Shown here piece after piece: positions 17,336 to 26,062 of a DNA stretch of 64,000 nucleotides. Position numbers and translations under genes: made by a program. Each line of letters begins with the position of its first letter. Within the stretch, counting starts at the first letter, position 1. The notes under the pieces are model-generated. The model was not told where the DNA came from, searched no databases, and worked only from the letters and a program-made list of their open reading frames with translations. The stretch covers positions 186,001 to 250,000 of the forward strand of contig CBDCZP010000002.1 in assembly GCA_965224605.1 (NCBI GenBank), read 5' to 3'. The stretch is from HyVt-477 sp965224605. GTDB taxonomy: Bacteria; Pseudomonadota; Gammaproteobacteria; Thiotrichales; Thiotrichaceae.

Positions 17336-17700
17336 TAAAACCACATTGCAAAAGTAAAGACTTAAGCCTTCTTGTTTTATCATAGCGCTAGACTTCCGCA
17401 TCCTTCGACAGGCTTGAAATACTGTAAGACTCCCCTAGCTCAAACATAGTAGTAATCGCTAATATAGTAGGCATGCTGCTCTTTGTAAATGTCGTAGTAT
17501 CTTCAAGTTCTAGGGCGTATTTGGTAAAAGGATTCATTGTAATAACAAATCCTTATCTGTGATATAAAATTTTAGACGACACTAATGTTCTAAAGTAAAG
17601 GAACTATTAGGTCATCTACTAAGCTGTTAGCTCAGATAAGCCCAAACAATAGTGCAAGTTCTATGTTGATTTTAAACGATAGTATTGTACAATTGTCTAT
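17336..17700. other. leader of toxin-antitoxin cassette with attC core remnant
   Basis: No convincing gene is present; a 49-codon minus-strand frame at 17388-17537 has weak initiation and no family match. The octamer GTTAGCTC at 17626-17633 is the exact complement of GAGCTAAC that opens attC D at 19051. This is what is expected at the two boundaries of one cassette, so the VapBC-PLD cassette probably begins at 17627. A partial copy of a CCTTCGACAGGCT repeat lies near 17400. Confidence 0.55.
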
Positions 17701-18099
17701 ATGGATATAATCGCAGATACAAATATATTCTTATCAGTCGCTTTAGATGAGCCTGAGAAAGAAATAATTATAGAGAAGACAGGTAATGCAAATATTACAT
17801 CACCTGACATTTTACCGTATGAAATAGGCAATGCTCTTTCGGCAATGTTGAAAAGACATCAAATAACCAAAGATGAAGTATTACCAACTCTAGAAGCTAC
17901 TAAGAATATACCTGTGCGACTACTACCTGTTGATATAGGAGAAGCTCTAAAAATTGCGATAGAGTTCAATATCTATGCTTACGATGCCTATTTTTTACAA
18001 TGTGCCAAAGCTACAGCATTTCCTTTGTGTACACTTGATAAAAGAATGAGTGTAGTTGCAAAAGAACTTAGAATTCCGTTGATAGGAGTACAATTATGA
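17701..18099 (+). CDS. PIN-domain ribonuclease toxin (VapC-like)
   Basis: A 132-residue PIN domain with the acidic catalytic set Asp6 (IIADTN), Glu41 (PYEIGNAL), Asp95 (YAYDAYFL) and Asp113 (CTLDKRM). This predicts metal-dependent RNase activity. It is toxin-first and overlaps the antitoxin by 4 bases. It sits as the first gene of an integron cassette. Confidence 0.87.
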   Translation: MDIIADTNIFLSVALDEPEKEIIIEKTGNANITSPDILPYEIGNALSAMLKRHQITKDEVLPTLEATKNIPVRLLPVDIGEALKIAIEFNIYAYDAYFLQCAKATAFPLCTLDKRMSVVAKELRIPLIGVQL

Positions 18100-18314
18100 A
18101 AGTATATACTTATTCAGAAGCAAGGCAGAATTTATCAGAGATTCTAAATATATCGTTAAAAGAAGAAGTTATGATAAAAAGAAAAGACGGGAATATTTTT
18201 TCAATCGTACCTAGAATAAAAACAAAAAAATCTCCTTTTGATATAAAGGGAGTTAAAACAAAAGCAACTACAGCAGACATTTTGAGCGCGGTGCGTGAGT
18301 CTCGTGAGATGTAG
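18096..18314 (+). CDS. Phd/YefM-like antitoxin
   Basis: A 72-residue protein starting KVYTYSEARQNLSEILNISL, the Phd/YefM DNA-binding start, followed by MIKRKDGNIFSIVPR and a C-terminal toxin-binding tail (TTADILSAVRESREM). It is coupled to the PIN toxin by an ATGA overlap. It is expected to neutralise the toxin and repress the operon. Confidence 0.8.
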   Translation: MKVYTYSEARQNLSEILNISLKEEVMIKRKDGNIFSIVPRIKTKKSPFDIKGVKTKATTADILSAVRESREM

Positions 18315-18347
18315 AAAAATTAATAAAAAAACAGGGGAACAAAAGAA

Positions 18348-19049
18348 GTGGCAAAATTTCTAAATACAAGTGCAACAAACTATTACCTTGAAAACCTAAT
18401 TAAGTCGGCTAGTGAAAGACTCATCCTCATTAGTCCGTTTTTAAAATTAAACGACAGAATCAGAGAGTTGCTTGAAGATAAAAACAGATTAAAAATTGAT
18501 GTACGAATCATTTATGGTAAAAATGAGCTTCAAAACGATGAAATTAGTTGGTTAAGCAAGCTTACTTATGTACGAACTAGCTTCTGTAAAAACCTTCATG
18601 CTAAATGCTATCTAAATGAAGAATCATGCATAATCACAAGCCTAAATTTATACGAATTCAGTCAAATTAATAATAATGAAATGGGCGTTTCAGTCTCACG
18701 TCAAGATGATAGTGAACTATATAAAGAGGCTTATGAAGAAGCACAAAGAATAATTAGAATTAGTGATGAGGTTAGGATTTCATTAGAAAAAGTAGCCCCT
18801 GATGCTGAGTTAAGAACCAAAGATAAACCCAAAAACCAAGAAGCAACTAGTCAACTATCTACATCAAAACTAGCAAAAAAGCTGGGGCTTAAAACTAATG
18901 AGTTGACACTGAAGTTAGTAGAAAATGGTTACCTTCAGACTGATAATGAAGAAACAGCACTTACAGTCAAAGGTTCACAAGTTGGAGAAGCAAAAAAAGG
19001 AAGGTTTGGTTCATATTTCTTATGGAATTCAGATTTAGCTGTTGAGTAA
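18348..19049 (+). CDS. phospholipase D-like (HKD) domain protein with C-terminal winged-helix-like region
   Basis: A 233-residue protein starting at GTG 18348 after a GGGGAAC ribosome site. Residues 1-150 form one PLD-like domain (LIKSASERLILISPFLKLN; RTSFCKNLHAKCYLNEESCI; ITSLNLYEFSQINNNEMG). The HKD motif is present as HAK…E…TSLN, with Glu in place of the usual Asp, so a single-motif dimeric enzyme is likely and activity is uncertain. Residues 175-230 (STSKLAKKLGLKTNELTLKL…) look like a DNA-binding or antirepressor-type end. It shares a cassette with the PIN/Phd pair, and its stop lies 1 base before the attC core. Confidence 0.75.
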   Translation: MAKFLNTSATNYYLENLIKSASERLILISPFLKLNDRIRELLEDKNRLKIDVRIIYGKNELQNDEISWLSKLTYVRTSFCKNLHAKCYLNEESCIITSLNLYEFSQINNNEMGVSVSRQDDSELYKEAYEEAQRIIRISDEVRISLEKVAPDAELRTKDKPKNQEATSQLSTSKLAKKLGLKTNELTLKLVENGYLQTDNEETALTVKGSQVGEAKKGRFGSYFLWNSDLAVE

Positions 19050-19131
19050 GGAGCTAACAAGACGTTCGAAGGGACTTTGAACTTGCCCCGTTTAAGTGGA
19101 CAAAAAAACCTAACTAACTTTAGGAGTCCAC

Positions 19132-19499
19132 ATGGCCCAATTTACACAACACAAGAAGACAGCAGCATATACCCAGCACTTCAAAGTCACCACCGTTCAC
19201 CTTTCATTATTAGAGTCTGAGACAGTGAAGGGGGTTGCATCATCACTAGATATTCATCCCTATATGCTGTCACGATGGCGAAAGGAATATAGAGAAGGAA
19301 AACTTATGGCTGATAAACGCCGAAAATCTATTCACCCCCCTAAAAGCACTTCAGATAACACACGCTTCAAGCACTAGAAAAAGAACTGCATCGCTTGACC
19401 ATGGAGAATGAATTACTAAAAAAGTGGCAACGGTATCTGGCGGAAGTAAAGTCGACAAATTCACCTTTATCGACCGAGAAAAAGCCCGATACCGAATAA
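19132..19499 (+). pseudogene. IS3 orfA (HTH protein) with a one-base frameshift
   Basis: The N-terminal HTH region (YTQHFKVTTVHLSLLES…GVASSLDIHPYMLSRWRKEY) is normal for IS3 OrfA, but the frame stops at 19377. Shifting by one base near 19365 restores the expected leucine zipper (QALEKELHRLTMENELLKKW…) to a stop at 19499. Inside this zipper an A6G run (about 19418-19424) is the usual slippage site producing OrfAB. The loss of one base suggests that this copy is inactive, unless it is an assembly error. Confidence 0.7.
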
Positions 19500-20314
19500 C
19501 CTATCTATGCCAATTTCTAGAGGTATCACGCAGTGGCTATTATGCTTGGCTAGCGCGGCCAGAAAACCCAAGAATAGCCAGTGATCAGCATCTTTTGGAT
19601 ACAATAAAAACCATTTTTAAAGACAACTTGGGCACCTTTGGTAGTCCACGTATCTATCAGGCATTGCGTAAGCTAGGGATCTTCGTCAGTCGTAAACGCA
19701 TAGCCCGCTTGATGCGAGACAATGCTTTAGTCGCACGAGCGAACCGTATCTATCGACACAAACCGGGGACCAAGCGCTACTTAGAAAGCATGGTAAATAT
19801 CCGTAAAGATTTACCAAAGCCCACGAGGATCAATCAACAATGGGCGGCTGATCTTACGTACTTGAAGCTTAGCCAGAGATGGATTTATCTATCGGTAGTT
19901 ATTGATTTATACTCAAGGCGAGTCATCGGTTGGGCGATGGGTCATAAGAAAGATGTGGCACTTACCCAAGAGTCAATACGTCGTGCCATAGCCAATCGCA
20001 AACCAGAACCTGGTTTGATATTCCATACAGACAGGGGCACAGAATATCGTGCCTATGCCATCGGGGAATTACTCAATAAACACCACATCATTGCCAGTGC
20101 TAACCGACCTGGGCGCTGTACGGATAACGCAGAGATGGAATCCTTTTTTCATACTCTGAAAAGTGATGTGATCCATGGATATCGCTTTGATGATTACTGG
20201 ACCTTGCGCGATTTAATAGCTGGTTATATTCAGCACTTTTATAACCGAAAAAGAATACACTCTAGTTTAGATTTTTATTCGCCCGTTGAGTATGAAACAA
20301 TGGCAAGGAAGTAG
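19424..20314 (+). CDS. IS3-family transposase OrfB (DDE)
   Basis: A 296-residue protein with an N-terminal helical domain (FLEVSRSGYYAWLARP; GSPRIYQALRKLG) and the rve/DDE catalytic core: Asp in AADLTYLK, Asp in FHTDRGTEY and Glu in NAEMESFFHTLK. It ends with the typical FYNRKRIHSSLDFYSPVEYE. It is normally made as an OrfAB fusion by -1 frameshifting. The listed GTG start is only the first in-frame codon after the A6G slippage site. Confidence 0.9.
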   Translation: MATVSGGSKVDKFTFIDREKARYRITYLCQFLEVSRSGYYAWLARPENPRIASDQHLLDTIKTIFKDNLGTFGSPRIYQALRKLGIFVSRKRIARLMRDNALVARANRIYRHKPGTKRYLESMVNIRKDLPKPTRINQQWAADLTYLKLSQRWIYLSVVIDLYSRRVIGWAMGHKKDVALTQESIRRAIANRKPEPGLIFHTDRGTEYRAYAIGELLNKHHIIASANRPGRCTDNAEMESFFHTLKSDVIHGYRFDDYWTLRDLIAGYIQHFYNRKRIHSSLDFYSPVEYETMARK

Positions 20315-20452
20315 CATCATTTTGTCTACTTATTCGGGGCAAGATCACTTTTTTACTCAGCGGTTGATTTAAGTTTCGTGAATTCTATAAGGTATTTCAT
20401 AGAGTTATCTTCTCGTTGTCTGTCCAAAAAGCCCCTCAACTTGGCGTTAGTC

Positions 20453-21343
20453 GCCTTAATTCAGAGCAGGGTGATTAAGGCAAAAAGAAGGTGCTAAATT
20501 CCAACATTTTTTATGGAGTACAGCAAAGAATAGTGTTGCTATTTCACCCTTTACTCGTAGTATTGTTGAGAGCAGAGTTTCTCCTGTTACATCGTATTCG
20601 AGAAGGTTAACTAAAATCGTAGCGGTTAAAAGAAATGGCTTCTTTGTTTTTTAAGCGGTGACAAAATCAAAGTCCCCAGCCTGCACATTAGTAGTTCCAT
20701 CCGAGGTTCCAATCAGAGTAGTAAAATTCGATAAAACCACACTTTGTACTGGCTGAATAACTTGGATAGTTATCAATTCAAAATGAAACGTCCCGTAGAG
20801 TTTGTTAACAGAGTTTGACGGCTGCTACCGCATCAACAAAAAGTCATGCTGAAAGCCTGATCCTGTTTAAACTTCGTAGTCAGAAAGATATAGCTCCTTA
20901 GTTTCTATCGAGTTAAGCAATAGACACAAGAAAGAAGAGCGCGACAAGAAATAGGCTGTCATTACAAAAGACACAGTGGGAATTGAGGAAAAACTTGAAG
21001 TTATACTGACTGAGAGGCTTGGTAGTTCAAAGGAGCCTCAACGCCGCTCTAAACACTTTGGTAGAGAAGTTGAGTTAACAGGCGGCGGCTAACAGGTTGG
21101 GATTATCGCTTTGTTGAAGTGCGATTTGAAAAACTTGAAGTGAGTGGAATAAAGCGTCACCTTCTGGATGAAAGCGACTATCTTGCTGAACATCTTTATC
21201 TTGTTGCACATCTTTTCTTTACGATATTTCTTTACGACATAAGGAACGATACCCTTTGATCGTCGAAAGAATCTTGTTCATTTTCCGTTCACAATGCTAA
21301 TACTTTATGATAGATTCAGATGTACCACTCCACGGGCATATAC
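20453..21343. other. gene-free stretch with decayed fragments
   Basis: About 890 bp without an intact gene. On the minus strand around 20653-20820 a frame reads LYGTFHFELITIQ, then VVLSNFTTLIGTSDGT and AGDFDFVTA before a stop. This looks like the C-terminal end of a lost extracellular repeat protein. On the plus strand near 20990-21090 a short frame reads KLEVILTERLGSSKEPQRR then a stop. I see no further complete attC. This marks the far edge of the cassette island. Confidence 0.5.
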
Positions 21344-22474
21344 ATGAACTCAATCATTCTTCTATACACCTTAACACTCATACTTTCTATTATCTTTGGT
21401 GCTATTGCCAGAAAAACAGAATTCTGTCCTTTAGGGGGCATTGCTGATGTTCTCAAAACTGGCAACAATGGTCGATTCTTCATGTATCTATTTGCCATAG
21501 GGATAGCCATACTTTGGGCTTCACTCCTCGAAGGTTTTTCCATTCTTTCTTTTGATACGACAAGACCTCCTTATAGAAGCTATGAATTCAGATGGTCAGG
21601 TTACATCGCAGGTGGTTTTTTATTTGGTATTGGAATGACCCTAAGCCGCGGATGCGGAATGAAAAACATGCTCAATCTAGGTGGCGGTGATATGCGCGCA
21701 GCCATTGCCCTTTTAGGTATATCAATGGCTAGTTATGTATTGCTTTATACTGACGGAATGATGGACAATCTGTTTGGGTGGGTTGTCACATCCAGCCCCG
21801 ACCTTAGTCAATTCGACATATACAATCAAGATCTTGGAAGCTTTGCTCATTACTTTTTTAGTGAAAGCATAGGTGGAAGCATCGATACATGGAGAATATT
21901 CATAGGTCTTGCCATCGCTGCATTCTTTATTGGTCTGGCGTTACGCTCACGCTATTTTAAAGAAAGAAAAAATAATAGGGTTGGTGGCTTTACCATTGGC
22001 ACTCTGATTATTGCTGCCTTTTACTTAACGGGGGGATCTTTAAGGGATTCTGTACAAGAGATTTCAGACTTCATGAGCGAACCTCTTTATGGTCTTGGAA
22101 TGCAATCTTATACCTTCATCAGACCAATGGGAGATACATTTAGAGTCCTTACACATCCGGTTCTCTATTTTGTTACTCTTGGATTAGTTATGTCTTTGGG
22201 CATAGGTCTTGGCTCATTACTTTATTCACTATTCGATAAAAGTTTTAAAGTTCAAGGTATCAAGATTTTAACATCACCTCGATATTTTATCGGTGGACTA
22301 CTGATGGGAACAGGAGGGGTCTTGGGGCTGGGATGCACGCTAGGTCAAGGTATGGCAGGAACATCAACACTGGCTTTAGGTTCTTTTATGACGCTCACTT
22401 TTATAGTTTTAGGTGCTTATATAGGAATCAAGCTACAAAGTAATTTCATGGATGATCATGAAGTTCCAAAATAA
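21344..22474 (+). CDS. YeeE/YedE-family (TsuA-like) sulfur-compound transporter
   Basis: The start is placed at ATG 21344 (MNSIILLYTLTL), giving 376 residues with about nine to ten membrane helices. The family's conserved cysteine sites are present: FCPLGG near the N-terminus, SRGCGMKN in the middle and GLGCTLGQGMAG near the C-terminus. These line the thiosulfate path in the characterised TsuA. It stands alone; no TusA-like or YeeD gene is adjacent. A role in taking up thiosulfate or another reduced sulfur species fits a sulfur-oxidising host, but that is inference. Confidence 0.88.
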   Translation: MNSIILLYTLTLILSIIFGAIARKTEFCPLGGIADVLKTGNNGRFFMYLFAIGIAILWASLLEGFSILSFDTTRPPYRSYEFRWSGYIAGGFLFGIGMTLSRGCGMKNMLNLGGGDMRAAIALLGISMASYVLLYTDGMMDNLFGWVVTSSPDLSQFDIYNQDLGSFAHYFFSESIGGSIDTWRIFIGLAIAAFFIGLALRSRYFKERKNNRVGGFTIGTLIIAAFYLTGGSLRDSVQEISDFMSEPLYGLGMQSYTFIRPMGDTFRVLTHPVLYFVTLGLVMSLGIGLGSLLYSLFDKSFKVQGIKILTSPRYFIGGLLMGTGGVLGLGCTLGQGMAGTSTLALGSFMTLTFIVLGAYIGIKLQSNFMDDHEVPK

Positions 22475-22661
22475 ACTTTTCTCCTTGTTATTCTGATGTC
22501 TAAGTTATCGTGTTTTAGCTTAGACTGAGGGTAATCAAGCAAGTATTTGTTGCTTTGTTGATATGATCGGTTCAGCTTTCAAGCGGTACAAGCAGGGTAA
22601 GTTAATCACTAAAGTTATCGTTTGGTGAAAGGGGTTTGAAGGGGTGAAAGGGGGGCTAATC

Positions 22662-23175
22662 ATGAAAACAATCTTTGCAAAGTTTTATATTGTATTAATT
22701 ACAGTGGTGATTCTTGCGTCATGTGGTGGAGGTAGCAGCGAGCAACCTCAAACGCCTGAGCAGCCAGAAATACCCGAACAGCCACCAGGAAGTTCAAATA
22801 AAACACCACTAAAGCCCGTCGACAATACAGAGCTAGAAAACCAGATTAAGGCTGCTTTACTAAAGCGCTATGGTCAAAAAAGCCCACCCATTCCTATTCT
22901 TGTACTTGATTCGGCGGCTGAAGGAAGTGCCAATTTTTCTACAACTAACCTGCAAGTAGCAGCGGTTGATGAAGCTGATCGGTTAAAGAATGATGCCGAT
23001 TATTTATATGTAGCATCGGTTAATACATCGTTTGTCAAAGCTTATAAAGCCGATAATTATTCCAACAGTAGGATTAGAGGGAGCTTCAAGCAATTGGCCT
23101 AAAGATCGCTCAGCTATTATTGGCAATACTGTACATTATTTGCAGAACGATCATTTCACCTCTTCGACTTGGTAG
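22662..23175 (+). pseudogene. beta-propeller-domain lipoprotein, truncated and frameshifted
   Basis: From ATG 22662 comes a lipoprotein signal (IVLITVVILASCGGGS, lipobox LASC), a Pro/Glu-rich linker, then TTNLQVAAVDEADRLKNDADYLYV, the start signature of secreted C-terminal beta-propeller proteins. The frame ends at 23102. One base on, the family sequence resumes as DRSAIIGNTVHYLQNDHFTS and then stops at 23175. Intact members have 600 or more residues, so most of the propeller is lost. Confidence 0.75.
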
Positions 23176-23541
23176 CAGGTCAAGTAAAAGCTAAATGGTA
23201 GGCGTATAAGCGATATAGGTATCGTAGTAGGGCAAAGCACGCCTACATGGATGTAGAAGGTAGACTTTGTCTGGAACTAAAAGTCGATGAGCAATTGCCG
23301 AGTGCCATTTAGCATCTTGCTGGATGGCGTGCCTTATCAGCCTACAAAATATTACTTTACGACACATTCAGAGGGAGAGTGATTGATTTCAGCACTTGCA
23401 GCATGACCATTCAGGAATAGAAAGTTCTTCCCTTTCTATCAAAACAGAAGCTTAAGTCCTCAGCTTTTACCATACTTATTTCATATTCACGTTTTCTCTT
23501 AAGCAAGCCATGCGAGGCAATGACGTAAGGATAAGAATGAA
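23176..23541. other. gene-free stretch after the broken propeller gene
   Basis: No open frame has family support. The segment GGATGGCGTGCCTTATC at about 23323-23339 is one half of the palindromic repeat found complete at 39051-39118. The remainder is probably decayed coding DNA of the lost propeller gene. Confidence 0.45.
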
Positions 23542-24423
23542 ATGAAGATATTACTAACAGGTGCGAGTGGTTTTATTGGTCACCACATCAAACAGGCATT
23601 AAGAACAATTTCAGCATATGAATTAATAACTCCCTCTCATCAAGAGGTTAATTTTAATACCTGTGTTACAAGCGAAGATTGGCTGCCTTTACTGGAAGAT
23701 ATAGAGGTAGTGATTAATAGCGTTGGTATTATCACAGAAACCCGGCATCAACGATTTTCTCGTCTGCATAGTCAGGCACCCATCGATTTGTTTCAAGCTT
23801 GTGAGCAAAGCAACGTAAAACACGTCATTCAAATTTCCGCATTAGGTGCTGATAAAAACGCTTTTACCCCCTATCAAAAAAGCAAACTAGCCGCCGATAA
23901 TGCATTGCGACAGTCGACGCTATCATGGTCTATTCTCCGCCCCTCTTTAGTTTATGGTGAGTCTGGCAAAAGTTTGGCTATGTTTAAGCGTTTGGCTTCG
24001 TTACCTTTGATTCCATTACCGGATGCAGGAAAACAGTATATACAACCAGTACACGTCAGTGATTTGGTTGCCACCGTCATGCGATGCCTCCATCAAACAT
24101 CAGATGGGAGGGATTCTCCCACGCATCATCAAACCATTGATGTAGTGGGCTTGAATGCAATGACTCTAGCAGATTACCTACAAGCGATACGTGTCTCAGC
24201 AGGTAAAACCCCAGCAAAAATAATCCCGATTCCTTATTCATTAGCGATGCGTGCTGCGCGAATAGTACGCTATGTGTTTCCAGCTTTCTCTATGATGCAT
24301 CCCGATAATCTACGTATGTTGCAACAAGGTAATACCGCCGATGTTGCGCCATTAACCACTTTTTTGGGTCGCCCACCGCTTAGCCTGGAGGAAGGCTTGA
24401 AGCGACTTGAAACAAATAGGTAA
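23542..24423 (+). CDS. atypical SDR-family NAD(P)-dependent epimerase-like protein
   Basis: A 293-residue protein with N-terminal TGASGFIG nucleotide-binding motif (7-14), INSVGIITE, HVIQISALGAD (active-site Ser region), YQKSKLAAD (YxxxK) and SWSILRPSLVYG. This resembles the NDUFA9-like/complex-I-assembly atypical SDR group. It is the first gene of an operon with DUF2269 and DUF4166 proteins, 6 bp and 10 bp apart. The substrate is unknown. Confidence 0.85.
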   Translation: MKILLTGASGFIGHHIKQALRTISAYELITPSHQEVNFNTCVTSEDWLPLLEDIEVVINSVGIITETRHQRFSRLHSQAPIDLFQACEQSNVKHVIQISALGADKNAFTPYQKSKLAADNALRQSTLSWSILRPSLVYGESGKSLAMFKRLASLPLIPLPDAGKQYIQPVHVSDLVATVMRCLHQTSDGRDSPTHHQTIDVVGLNAMTLADYLQAIRVSAGKTPAKIIPIPYSLAMRAARIVRYVFPAFSMMHPDNLRMLQQGNTADVAPLTTFLGRPPLSLEEGLKRLETNR

Positions 24424-24429
24424 ACAGAT

Positions 24430-24906
24430 ATGACTTATCTCATTATCAAATATGTCCACATTATCAGCATGGTTCTACTTTTCGGTACAGGGTTAGGCAG
24501 TGCCTTTTATAAATGGATGGCTGATAAAAGCGGTGTTGTCTCACACATAGCTGTTACCAATCGCCATGTGGTGTTGGCGGATTGGTTATTCACCACACCC
24601 ACCATTATTATCCAGCCATTAACGGGCTTGTGGATGATACACATCAGCCATATTCCCCTATCGACACCTTGGATTTGGACCAGCTTAGTCTTGTATGCCT
24701 TTGCAGGATTATGCTGGATACCGGTCGTGTGGATGCAAATTCGAATGCGGGATATGGCAATACTGGCGAATGAAATACACTCAGACTTGCCCAGTCTTTA
24801 TTGGAAATATACGCGTATCTGGTTTTGGCTAGGTGTGCCTGCCTTCATTGCCATGATGCTGATTGTTTTACTGATGGTTGTGAAACCCAACTTTCTACAA
24901 TTTTAG
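24430..24906 (+). CDS. DUF2269 integral membrane protein
   Basis: A 158-residue protein with four membrane helices. It starts with IIKYVHIISMVLLFGTGLGSAFYKW, has ADWLFTTPTIIIQPLTGLWMI in the middle, and RIWFWLGVPAFIAMMLIVLLM at the end. Conserved histidines and the GTGLGSAF motif are typical of DUF2269. It sits between the SDR and DUF4166 genes, a combination I recognise as recurrent in proteobacteria. The biochemical role is not known. Confidence 0.82.
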   Translation: MTYLIIKYVHIISMVLLFGTGLGSAFYKWMADKSGVVSHIAVTNRHVVLADWLFTTPTIIIQPLTGLWMIHISHIPLSTPWIWTSLVLYAFAGLCWIPVVWMQIRMRDMAILANEIHSDLPSLYWKYTRIWFWLGVPAFIAMMLIVLLMVVKPNFLQF

Positions 24907-24916
24907 GAGATTAATA

Positions 24917-25519
24917 ATGTCCACGATAGCTTCAATACCCGAAATAAATTCAATACCGTTGATGCAGCAAGCACTAGGTGAACAATGGGAAGATTTGCCA
25001 CCTTCATTGCGAGCGCATTATCAACACTCCAATAACACCGATAGTGGTGCGCTAGATATCGAATATCCACGGCTGATGCAACCCTATCTAAACTTTTTGC
25101 GCTTAGTGGGCGCATTAGTGAACCGCCGTGGAATCGCAGTGCCGGCAACGGTTGAGAAATGGATGGAAGGAGATATTCAACGCTGGAAACGTAGTATCAG
25201 CTTCCCCAATGGTAAAACTATCTATTTCAAAAGCCACTGGGTTTATGCGGGAGGTCATGAACTCATTGAATACGTTAGCCCCTTTTTAGGGTTACGCATG
25301 GCGGTATCGGTTAAAGATCAGCAACTGCATTACCAAGGAATACATTACGTCTTTAAATTCGGCAAGTTCTTATTGCCCATTCCAGAATGGTTGATTCTTG
25401 GACACACCACCATCGTTGAAACAGCTTTAAACGAGGATGAATTTGCCATGGATTTTAGATTGAATCACCCTTGGTTCGGAGAGTTATTTCGTTATGCAGG
25501 AACATTTACTACAGCATGA
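24917..25519 (+). CDS. DUF4166 domain protein
   Basis: A 200-residue protein with a good ribosome site (TAGGAGAT) 10 bp after the DUF2269 stop. It contains the family's LPPSLRAHYQ near the N-terminus, then LVGALVNRRGIAVPATVEKW, WKRSISFPNGKTIYFKSHW and a C-terminal beta-rich half ending HPWFGELFRYAGTF. No catalytic motif is known. It probably acts with the two upstream genes on a lipid or membrane-linked substrate (inference). Confidence 0.8.
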   Translation: MSTIASIPEINSIPLMQQALGEQWEDLPPSLRAHYQHSNNTDSGALDIEYPRLMQPYLNFLRLVGALVNRRGIAVPATVEKWMEGDIQRWKRSISFPNGKTIYFKSHWVYAGGHELIEYVSPFLGLRMAVSVKDQQLHYQGIHYVFKFGKFLLPIPEWLILGHTTIVETALNEDEFAMDFRLNHPWFGELFRYAGTFTTA

Positions 25520-25636
25520 TCAATATTATTTCGAGAAAAGTATAAAATTTACACACACCGTGGTCGCAGGATGACCACCCTCCCTCCGTACACTGTTCCT
25601 ATCGAACATTCATACAAACCAGTACGGAGAATAGAC

Positions 25637-25726
25637 ATGAAACATATCACCTCAAACGACACCATTATGGGCGTTACAGTTATTGTACTGTTTTTGATTT
25701 CCAGCACTTTATTGTTAATGATGTAG
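25637..25726 (+). CDS. 29-residue single-helix membrane peptide
   Basis: An ATG at 25637 follows ACGGAGAATAG (good ribosome site). It encodes 29 residues: a polar start MKHITSNDTIMG, then one continuous hydrophobic helix (VTVIVLFLISSTLLLMM). It ends 2 bases before the ATG of a 55-residue ORF, suggesting a two-gene unit. Its family is not recognised. Confidence 0.45.
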   Translation: MKHITSNDTIMGVTVIVLFLISSTLLLMM

Positions 25727-25728
25727 CC

Positions 25729-25896
25729 ATGAAACAGCTCACAGCAGCACGATCAATAACCTTTGAAAGCATTGCAATGCGCCTCATAGAATGTTTAGAA
25801 AATATCCTGAACAGCATCCATCAACAATGGATAACGCAACGACAAGAAATCAGGATGTCGAGGCGGAAAAAGAAGTGGTTAAAAAAACTGGGATAA
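25729..25896 (+). CDS. 55-residue basic small protein
   Basis: The start lies 2 bases after the stop of the 29-residue peptide. It has an amphipathic helical N-terminal half (IAMRLIECLENILNSIHQQW) and a strongly basic end (MSRRKKKWLKKLG). The style recalls DUF1127-like small proteins, but the motif does not match. It is supported mainly by tight spacing and composition. Confidence 0.4.
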   Translation: MKQLTAARSITFESIAMRLIECLENILNSIHQQWITQRQEIRMSRRKKKWLKKLG

Positions 25897-25923
25897 TGAT
25901 CGGCAATAAAGGACAAATCTGGT

Positions 25924-25955
25924 GTAGCCTGTGTTGAGCGATAGCGAAACACGGG
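25924..25955 (+). repeat. half copy of palindromic repeat family R1
   Basis: The sequence GTAGCCTGTGTTGAGCGATA followed by GCGAAACACGGG is identical to the left arm of the complete palindrome at 63748-63826 and similar to that at 45848-45917. Here the right arm is missing. Confidence 0.7.
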
Positions 25956-26062
25956 AAATCATAGGTTGCTTGGGTACAAGGCGGATGAATATTGAGAACC
26001 CATTAAACAAACAGCTCAAACCCAGCTATACTAAGATCATGATTAAATTAAAGACTTGAATC

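Larger units (their letters stand above)
19078..20347 (+). mobile_element. IS3-family insertion sequence
   Basis: A 1270-bp element with terminal inverted repeats: left TGAACTTGCCCCG, right CGGGGCAAGATCA. Both are followed inward by a TAAGT-GACA-like block. It is flanked by CTT direct repeats (19075-19077 and 20348-20350), matching the 3-bp duplication usual for IS3. It encodes orfA and orfB on the plus strand and is inserted inside attC D. Confidence 0.88.
19051..20452 (+). repeat. integron attC site D, interrupted by an IS3-family element
   Basis: The left part GAGCTAACAAGACGTTCGAA, then GGGACTT, is the R''/L'' half. After the IS, the site continues with CTTTTTTACTCAGCGGTTGA…GTCTGTCCAAAAAGCCCCTC, then AACTTGGCGTTAGTC (R' core at 20446). 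Removing the IS and one copy of the 3-bp duplication CTT leaves about 129 bp, the same length as attC C, in plus orientation. Confidence 0.8.

Noticed and set aside
17388..17537. 49-residue minus-strand ORF in the toxin-antitoxin leader
   Set aside because: Weak initiation signal, it ends inside a repeat fragment, and there is no family resemblance.
12353..20452. CRISPR array
   Set aside because: The repeated units are long, few and palindromic at both ends (attC type), with genes rather than short spacers between them.
20653..20820. Minus-strand frame resembling the end of an extracellular repeat protein
   Set aside because: No start codon or upstream domain and a stop just upstream; kept only as a note in the gene-free entry.
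20453..21343. A fifth attC site beyond site D
   Set aside because: Partial look-alikes (GCCTCAACGCC near 21037; GGCTAACAGG near 21089) lack the paired half and the central ACTCAGCGG block.
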